The position numbers and the translations under genes were made by a program. A DNA stretch of 13,992 nucleotides, taken from positions 1-13,992 of the forward strand of contig JANBTH010000598.1 in NCBI GenBank assembly GCA_027578815.1, written 5' to 3'. Source of the stretch: Coemansia sp. RSA 1804. Its lineage: Eukaryota > Kickxellomycota > Kickxellomycetes > Kickxellales > Kickxellaceae. The notes under the pieces are model-generated. The model was not told the origin of the DNA. It made no database searches and saw only the letters and a list, made by a program, of their open reading frames with translations. Shown piece after piece: positions 7,572-13,992 of this stretch. Within the stretch, counting starts at the first letter, position 1. Each line of letters begins with the position of its first letter.

Positions 7572-10500
7572 CTATGACAACACCTCTTGCTCTATTAAAT
7601 GCGACTCAGCATCTCTGGCAGAACCGTTGAGATCCAGAGGTGCAAGCGATAACATAGCCTCATCTTTGTCCTTGGCGCCCGCAAGATCGATGTCCACACA
7701 AAAGTCTCCCAAAAAGCTGTCCAGGGCGCTGTCGTCGTCTATCATGACAGAGTCGGCGTCGCTACGCGAAAGCTCCACAAAGTCTTTAAACAGAGCCTCG
7801 CGGAGCTCTAGCCCAAGAGCATATGCCAGAGGCGGCGGCACAGCATTGCCAATCTGGCGGTACATATCTCTGGTGTCGTCCTCCTTGATGCTGTAGATTC
7901 TAAACGTATCAGGGAACCCTTGAGCACGAGCACATTCGCGCACAGTAAGAACACGACGCTGGTCGTATAACAAGTCAGTTCCGCTCTTGCCCATCGGAGA
8001 CATCTCTGTAAGTGCAGTTCCAAAGAATCCTTCCGGATCAACACGGCCGTACAATCCCTTCCAGCCGTTGTGACGCGACGCAGCGCTTTCCTTGGCCGAC
8101 AGACACCATGGCTTTAGCTTATCAGGAAGAGAGCTGTGGTCCTTCCCTGGCTGCAGCTCGACACGACACACGCGCTCAGTGTTGATCGAGTTGAATTTGC
8201 GACTGACATGGTTGTAAAGAACATCAACAAGCCTTTCACAATCCTCTGTCTTGTCTGGGATACATACCTGCTGCCTGCGCCGACGCAGACGCTGGAACTC
8301 GCTTAATGGCGGGTTCGAGTATCCCATCTCCATCTGGCCGACATATCCGCGTTTTCCATCGTGGTCACCAGGAATGTTAGTTGGCATTCCATTGACCGCA
8401 ATATATTGGGGCCAGTCCGGGTTGCGGTTGTCAATGTCGGGGTCCGGATACACGTCTGCCGGATTGACAAACTCAAACTTTGGAAGGTCGCCAATAGCTT
8501 CTCGGACAGTGATAGCGTGGTGAGGCGCGTTACCATTCAGATGCGCCAGCGGCGCATAGGTGGTGCCGTCTGGAAAGTTGATCTGCGTTTGCTTGGACTT
8601 TCCAAACGTTGTGACTGGCTGTGGAACGCCTGGCAGGCGCAGTCCGCGCTTACACGCCCACACGAACAGGCGCCTTCGCGACTGCGCAATTCCATAGTTT
8701 CCAGCCTGCAACACGTAGAATCGTGCCTGATACCCCATGGTTGTTAGCGTCCGCAAAATGAACTTGAGCATCCCCATCTCAATTCCACCCTTGACTTTTC
8801 CTGGCCCAACCTGGACACCGCCAAGCCTGTAGTTCAGCAGGCCTCGTACGTTTTCCAACAAAAAGTAGGATGGTCGGTAAAAATCGACATAAGAAAGTGC
8901 ATTCGCAATCAACGATGTCTTAATGTCGTCCGCCTTTATAAACCGATTGCACCTTGAAAAGCCCTGGCATGGTGGGCCGCAGTATATGAAATCCACATCG
9001 CCAGGCTGTGGCATGGGCGGCAGTTGCTTGCCATCAAAATTGTTGATCAAAGGACCGCGGGGGATCTTCTGGTGGTCTTTGATAGCCGAGTCAAGAAGCA
9101 GGTTTGAGCACTGGTTGTACACCTGGGTGTTTGGATGGTTCTTGGAGAAGGTTATTCCAGCGGATTGCATGTACTCCACAGACCACTTTGTCTCAATGAC
9201 ACCCGACTGCTCCATGCCCTGCGTTAATCCTCCGCATCCAGAAAAAAGATCCAGCGCCCGCAGTCTCTGGCTGCCACGAGCAAAGCTGACAGGCTTATCG
9301 GAGCCCGAACTGCCTGGTAGACTGCGCTCTGGAGCCGGCGAATGATGAAGGAACTTTACCAGCATATCAAGCTTCTTTTCACGCTGATGCTTGCAAATGG
9401 GGCACGGGGGGCGCATCAACACACGCTGATCCATGTCATCCTCATCATCGCCCTCATCATCGCCATGTTTGCTGGCCATTGCGTCAAAATTAGCTGCACG
9501 GGGCTTGAGCTCAACCCAGTCCTTTTGCGAAGACGGCCAGTTCTTCTTAGACTCATACATGGCATAGAATGCGTCAAAGTCCGTGTCCTTGTAGCTTACC
9601 ATACTTCCCTTGATTTCGTCGGGATGAACAATCCAGCACTTGCCACGGAAGGTAGAAGTGTCGGTTTCGCGGATCAGCGGTGTCCAAAACAAGTGTCTCG
9701 CATCGTCATATTCCTTCTCCGTGCTCTCTGGCCGCAGATGTGATGGAATAACGCGCATCCGCCTGAGGATCTGGATATCAGCATAGAGGCTCTTTGTTGT
9801 GCCGTCTCGCTTGTTGATAAAGGCCTTCTTGCTGGAGAAGCTGACTATATATCCAATGTCAAACGGCTGGTCCTGGTGCGGAGAAGGAACGTATACAAGA
9901 TCATTTACATGGTACGCAATCCCTTTAACAGTTACAGTCTCTACAAACACTGGCGAGCGCCTTGGCATAGGGACCTCGCTGTCGCCATCGCCATCGTTAA
10001 GTGTGCTTGTTACGCCTCGTCTGACTCCACCAAGCGCCCGACCAAGTTTTATATCTGTCTTTTTCTCGCTTTGCTTACACGACATGCACCACGTCTGAAT
10101 GTACCCGTCCTGGCCTTGCAGGTGCTTGTTAACATCTTCAAACATGCCAGAGCCCCTTTCATACCAGAATCTGCAGAAAAGTCTGCTCTCTGCAACCAGC
10201 GCATCAACATCCAGCTCCACGTTCGTTGCAATAAATGGTACACTAATCTTGCCGCAAAATTGTTGTTTAAACGAATAAGTCTGGCACTCATCCACAAGAT
10301 ACCACTCGTTTGGCAACGAGACCTCTTGTAAGACAGTATCTCTTCCTGGCAGCAACAATCGCGCGTGAAGCTCCCACTCGTTGTTGGAAACATTGCGTGA
10401 GATGCTAACGACCTGCATAACACGAGCAAAGGGCCCTGTCACCAGCTCCCCGCTGTCATCGCTTTGCGAACGGTCGTTAGAAGATGACTCCCAAAGGGAC

Positions 10501-12504
10501 AGCAGAGAGCTGCTTCCGGGCAATGGCGTTGGAGCTGCAATAAGAACGGTCTCGCCAATCTCAACAGGAACCACATCCTCCAACACCTCGCCGCTATACG
10601 CAGACGATTTGTGGATAATGCTGATGCTGCTGTAATAGAGCCTGCTTTCGTCGGTGTTTGGAATCCTAGCATCGGGAATGCAGCTGATATTATTTGCGCG
10701 AAGATACTGCACCGGAGAGCAGCGCTGGAGGTCGGGCACTGAAATGATCCCCTTGACCTTGTCGGCAGACCCGAGCTTTGCTTTGGAAGACACCTCTGCA
10801 TAGCGCTTGCGCCATACATCTGCAGAGACATCTTTGCCCTTTGGATCCTTCTTGGAAGCTGCTTTTGTGGAAGCGTCTGTTGACTCGTAGCTGCTGACGT
10901 TCAGCAGCTCACGAGCATAGAGCCCCTTTGCGACAGAGGCAACAAGCGGAGTAATACAGGCGGGATTCTCTCTTTTAGGCTCACCAATAGTCGCATGTCC
11001 GCTGCGCCCTCTTACACTACGACTAACAGCGTTGTTCGGCCTCTCATTCGATGGTTTGCTTTTCCTCACGCGTTTTTTCTTGGACTTTGCGTCCTTTGGA
11101 ACCCCGCACAGGGCGCTGATAAGGGCTGTGTCGAACAGATCAACCTGGTCAGGCTCCCTAATCCAAGACTGAAGCTCCTCGACAATCAACTCTCGGAGCA
11201 ACTCCATATCTCCCAACACGATCGGCGATAGACGACTCACAACGTCGCAGGGATTCTGTCTCAACTTTTTTGCAAAATCGTCCAGGGTCATCTCGGGATT
11301 CGTATTCGCCTGTCTGATCGCCTGATGTGCAATGAATATACTTTTGTAGAAAGGTGTGTATGCTGCAACGTAATTTGGATGAGGATTAAGCAGCTTATAC
11401 CAGCCAAAGCACGTACACACCCAGACCTCCGTGTCACCGCCCTTGACCATGTATGTCTCGTAGCGGAGGATTGCAGAAAGCCTGATACGGTGTACGAATC
11501 TGCTGCTTCTGGGTTCGTGTTCAGCAGACCTAGGACATGTTGCGTCGTTGAAGCCCGAGGCGCTTCCAGGCCTCTCAAGGCCAAAGTTGCTACCAGTGTC
11601 ATCAAAATCGTCGTCCTCGTCGATATCTGCTTGATAGGTGTCATAGTACTCCCCAAGCTCGTTTATATCTAACGACTCTACATCGCCGGAAATGGTTATA
11701 TTTGTTCCCTCAGCACCCAGGAACGAGAGATCCACAATCATGTTGTTGTTGTCCTGATCAAAGACCGTAAAGTTGTCGAGGGTACGGCATGGAAGCTCGT
11801 CGGCCTCGCCTGCTTCAATCTCATCTGGGGGAGTCTCGTTTAAAACCTCAAGACCTTCGTGCTCGATCTCCTCGTCATCGGGCGGTATGTAAATGGATGA
11901 CAGGTCGTCTGTGTCTTGTTCTTTTGGCCTTGGTGGTCGGGAATACGACTCGTCGGTAGCCACCTCTTTTTCTTTTCTCGATTGGCTACTTGGAGCTTGA
12001 GAGATAACTAATGAATCGCCACAACTTCTAGACGAGGGTGCAACACTAGAACCAGTCCCTTTGCTGGTTGTAGAATCGTCAATCTCTGGAACCATGACTA
12101 TAATAAGAACAGTCAGCTTTAACAGCGGTTTAGAAACTGGGGGTTTGCATATTGACGATTAAACACAGAAATCGCTGTCAGCACGTTATCAAGAATGTGC
12201 TATTTACCTTGGTCATCGTCGGTCGCGCCGTTGGCAGCGCAGCTATCGCTCTCAAAGTCAGAAGAGCAGCCAGCTGCGCGTGCAACTACATTGTCTTGTC
12301 AAACCAGTAAGATGATACAGTTATGCTAGTTAGTACACACGACAGCCGTCAAGAATCAATAGTACCCTGTGTGTACGCAGACTGTTTGTGACTTGTCTGC
12401 TTACCTTTGTTGCGCGATCCGGTGCTCTGACTAGGCTTTCTTTTCAGCTGGCCATTTGGTATGGGCAGGCTTGAGCAGGTGTCAGACTCAAAGTCGCTGC
12501 CCAT
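7572..12504 (-). CDS. DNMT1: DNMT1-type DNA (cytosine-5) methyltransferase, three exons
   Basis: Coding exons on the minus strand are 12504-12405, 12294-12208 and 12097-7572, giving 1570 residues. This enzyme class transfers methyl from S-adenosylmethionine to cytosine C5 and in other organisms copies CpG methylation after replication. In order: acidic N-terminus; RFTS domain about 167-328 (RTLDNFTVFDQD start, then VWVCTCFGWYKLLNPHPNY); a basic linker (KSKKKRVRKSK) where a CXXC finger would lie but is absent; BAH1 about 548-685 followed by the zinc-type pair WCMSC (Cys733, Cys736); BAH2 about 778-888; an acidic linker with CPIC (Cys961, Cys964); then the catalytic domain. Motif I LDLFSGCGG starts near 1011; motif IV GPPCQGFS has catalytic Cys1106; motif VI is ENV with Glu1144; motif VIII is QSRRR; the recognition region contains GLYGR and GFFGT; motif IX is RECARAQGFPDTFR; motif X GNAVPPPLA begins near 1479. 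A 60-residue acidic tail follows. All key residues are present. The ATG at 12504 has GAA before it and G after it. Without the 5' exons the frame would start at 12095 and give 1507 residues. The family call is very secure; the exon joins are predictions. Confidence 0.93.
12098..12207 (-). other. Predicted intron 2 of DNMT1
   Basis: On the minus strand the exon ends CAAG and the intron begins GTAAAT at 12207. It ends TTATTATAG at 12098, with a CTGAC branch-like site at 12116-12112. Length is 110 nt. Phase 1 on both sides joins G to TC, making a Val codon directly before the ATG at 12095, so the frame is kept. Retention would give a stop within three codons. A second, in-frame acceptor (CCCCCAG at 12137) lies upstream and would add 13 residues. 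Confidence 0.75.
12295..12404 (-). other. Predicted intron 1 of DNMT1 with TACTAAC branch site
   Basis: On the minus strand the exon ends AACAAAG and the intron begins GTAAGC at 12404. A perfect TACTAAC branch site is at 12335-12329 and the acceptor GACAAG ends at 12295, about 35 nt after the branch A. Length is 110 nt, the same as intron 2. Phase 1 on both sides makes a GAC codon across the join. The consensus donor, branch site and preserved frame together make this a strong prediction. Confidence 0.85.
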
Positions 12505-12900
12505 TTCTGTTGCCGAATTAAACACGGGGCCAATATGCAATACACGCCAGTACCACGCGCTGCTCCGATAAGTAGTAAGAGCCGACTAGAAAAGGCTGTT
12601 AGTACAGAATGCATATAATAGAAGTAATTTGAAGCAGAAAGAGCTAGCAGCTCGGGTTGGCTGGTTGTGCAGTGTTTTTTATTTCCACAATTGGAGTTGC
12701 TAACAATCAGTTGATTTGGCATCATAACCGAGAATGCAGCCTTAGCAGTGCTTTTTCCGCTCTTGTGTTCGACTCCGATTATAATAGATTCATCCAAAGA
12801 CGCAGAGGCCAGTACAATTTAACTGTACGTGACGCGTTTAGACGCTAGAAATAACGCGCGTGTTTGTTATTTTTTTGCTTTGACATCAGGCTTTCTTTTG
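12505..12900 (-). promoter_or_regulatory. DNMT1 5' leader and promoter
   Basis: No gene is supported here. On the minus strand a TATATG-type element lies near 12613-12619, about 110 bp before the start codon. An out-of-frame ATG just downstream of it opens a frame that overlaps the main ATG and would depress translation if the transcript begins further upstream. MluI-cell-cycle-box-like sites occur at 12832-12861. Transcription start is unknown. Confidence 0.45.
12832..12861. promoter_or_regulatory. MCB-like sites (ACGCGT and ACGCGCGT)
   Basis: ACGCGT, the MluI cell-cycle box, is at 12832-12837. The palindrome ACGCGCGT, holding the ACGCG core on both strands, is at 12854-12861. They lie about 330-360 bp upstream of the DNMT1 ATG. 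In fungi such sites bind MBF (Mbp1/Swi6) and drive G1/S expression of replication genes, which would suit a replication-coupled methyltransferase. Function here is inferred from motif and position. Confidence 0.45.
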
Positions 12901-13093
12901 GTGCAGCTGTTGCCATGGAAAATCTGATCTGATTCGGCAGTCGATTTTTTCGAGTAGCTTCTAGTGGAAATGAACTTAGGCTTTTGCTGAAGCAATTTGC
13001 GGCGCGCATCTCAGACGCAGTAATTCACCCACAGCCTTCCGCATCCGTGCGCTTGGGCTGCAGCGCCCGCGCTGTCTCAAGTCAGTCTCACAG

Positions 13094-13113
13094 CCACATA
13101 AGCCATTATGTGG
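13094..13113. repeat. 8-bp perfect inverted repeat
   Basis: CCACATAA at 13094-13101 is exactly mirrored by TTATGTGG at 13106-13113 around a 4-nt centre (GCCA). The minus strand of the right half reads CCACATAATG, a word that recurs at 13376-13385. Confidence 0.55.
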
Positions 13114-13293
13114 GTGAAAGTGCCTACCATATTCTCTTAGCCATTTCCCCACACATACACATATTAGTACTTGCGTGAGTACACAACCCCCTTTGCTTGC
13201 CTCTCTTTGTTTTCTCATTTAATATGCACCGACAATAGCAAGGCGCTTTTTGCCACGATTAATGGCTGTACAGCAAACGATTGCATTATTAAA

Positions 13294-13319
13294 ATGAAAG
13301 CACATAATGTGGCTTTCAT
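13294..13319. repeat. 26-bp near-perfect palindrome
   Basis: ATGAAAGCACAT (13294-13305) is mirrored by ATGTGGCTTTCAT (13307-13319) around a single A, with one unpaired G/C as the only flaw. It contains CCACATTATG on the minus strand, close to the word in the neighbouring repeat. Confidence 0.6.
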
Positions 13320-13382
13320 AATATCCAGAATCTATTAACACAGGAACATTAGCAATTTGCATGCATTCCAATAAACCACATA

Positions 13383-13470
13383 ATGAAGAAACGAGCTTCT
13401 GTTCGCGATCAGTAATATCGAGAAGAGAATTCTAGGTATCGTCGACACAACTAGCAAGCTCTTTCTTCAT
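13383..13470. repeat. Inverted repeat with 15-16 bp arms
   Basis: ATGAAGAAACGAGCTT (13383-13398) is the reverse complement of AAGCTCTTTCTTCAT (13456-13470) except for one extra C in the left arm. The spacer is 57 nt. The spacer has smaller complementary pieces of its own (CTTCT/AGAAG and CGAT/ATCG), so alternative hairpins are possible. Confidence 0.55.
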
Positions 13471-13992
13471 CAAGTTTTGACATGTCTTGGGCTTGGATGA
13501 TGCTGCATGTTGTTTTTAGAAGAAAAATTACTTCTCCGCAATAGTGCACGCTTGTATTAGCCAGACACAAATCTCCCCCGATAAAGTTAGCCATGCATAA
13601 AGTTCTTGCTCAATTACTAGAAACATAGATCCAAACTATGTGTATTGTATAAATGTGGTAGTGATCCTCCCCAGAGGTAATTTATATTTATTTTGGTAAA
13701 CTATGTATAGTTTTGAACAAAAGCTGGTCATCGGCTAGCAAATTTCGTTTATATTTCCCCAGTGTTGTTCTGATTCGTGGTCTGCTAAAATAAGCCTTTT
13801 GGATTTATATATTTCCTTTTTCTTCTTTCTTAAATCTTAAACCTCAAACCTCGTGCTGTTGGCTTTAGGCTATCTACTATACATTTGTTTTTATTCAAAA
13901 GTACGGATTGCATGCGTGCTTGACTCATATACATTTTTACATTTCTATTTGTTGTTGTTTCAAAGTCGAATATAGTTCAACCTCAAAAGGTA

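Larger units (their letters stand above)
12960..13992. other. Intergenic region without a supported gene, with inverted repeats
   Basis: A short GC-richer patch (about 12995-13080) is followed by AT-rich DNA to the end of the window. Short open frames on both strands have no recognisable domains. No tRNA B box, snRNA or rRNA signature was seen. Three inverted repeats stand out at 13094-13113, 13294-13319 and 13383-13470. The last 200 bases are pyrimidine-rich with TATA-like runs near 13805-13812, which may be the promoter of a gene to the right. Confidence 0.5.

Noticed and set aside
8309..8330. GGGTTCGAGTATCC resembling a tRNA B box
   Set aside because: It lies in the DNMT1 coding sequence, has an extra base relative to the consensus, and no acceptor or anticodon arms form.
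9342..9743. Plus-strand open frames inside the DNMT1 gene
   Set aside because: They are reverse-frame shadows of the methyltransferase coding sequence.
12349..12540. Stand-alone 63-codon minus-strand gene starting at 12540
   Set aside because: The first codon is TTG; the segment from ATG 12504 to 12405 is better explained as DNMT1 exon 1, and the rest is intron 1.
12579..12604. TACTAAC and TTTTCTAG on the minus strand, suggesting a leader intron in DNMT1
   Set aside because: No convincing GTAAGT/GTATGT-type donor was found upstream, and the branch-to-acceptor distance is short.
12760..12785. GTTCGACTCC resembling a tRNA T arm
   Set aside because: The flanking five-base stems do not pair and no A box or cloverleaf can be built.
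12444..12797. 117-codon minus-strand open frame overlapping DNMT1 exon 1
   Set aside because: No domain or conserved feature; it crosses the promoter and overlaps exon 1 in another frame.
13000..13080. GC-richer patch considered as a structured RNA gene
   Set aside because: Only short, interrupted pairings were found and no known RNA motif; unsupported without covariation or expression data.

Overview
The window looks like a piece of fungal nuclear genome. Three long genes are intronless. The fourth has two short 110-nt introns crowded at its 5' end, one with a perfect TACTAAC branch site. Intergenic DNA is AT-rich, genes are closely packed, and start codons have A at -3. The gene set (an INO80-type Arp5, two secreted histidine acid phosphatases, and a DNMT1-type cytosine methyltransferase with RFTS and BAH domains) fits a fungus, perhaps an early-diverging lineage. 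The species cannot be fixed from sequence alone, and the lineage guess is weak.

Layout, left to right. Bases 1-1409 are AT-rich with no convincing gene; the last few hundred bases carry the ARP5 promoter (an E-box palindrome and a TATA element). ARP5 (1410-3674, +) encodes a 754-residue nuclear actin-related protein. A T-rich 276-bp gap leads to the first histidine acid phosphatase (3951-5339, +). A 671-bp promoter region holding two adjacent short palindromes and a clear TATA box separates it from its tandem paralogue (6011-7381, +). A 190-bp convergent 3' gap follows. The DNMT1-type methyltransferase (7572-12504, -) fills the next 5 kb. Bases 12505-13992 are its promoter side, with MluI-cell-cycle-box-like sites and then an AT-rich stretch that holds several inverted repeats but no supported gene.

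The main annotation gain is the DNMT1 gene model. The long open frame starts at 12095, but two upstream exons (12504-12405 and 12294-12208) join to it in frame through good splice signals. They add 63 residues to give a 1570-residue protein. The two added exons each carry a near-identical acidic motif (SDFESD followed by T/S and C), which suggests an internal duplication. The enzyme has RFTS, two BAH domains (with the BAH1 zinc-type Cys pair) and all catalytic motifs, but no CXXC zinc finger.

The genes do not form one pathway. ARP5 and DNMT1 both act on chromatin, and the phosphatases are secreted or vacuolar enzymes, probably from a local duplication. I see no mobile element, CRISPR array, rRNA or convincing tRNA, and no clear evidence of a wholly new system.
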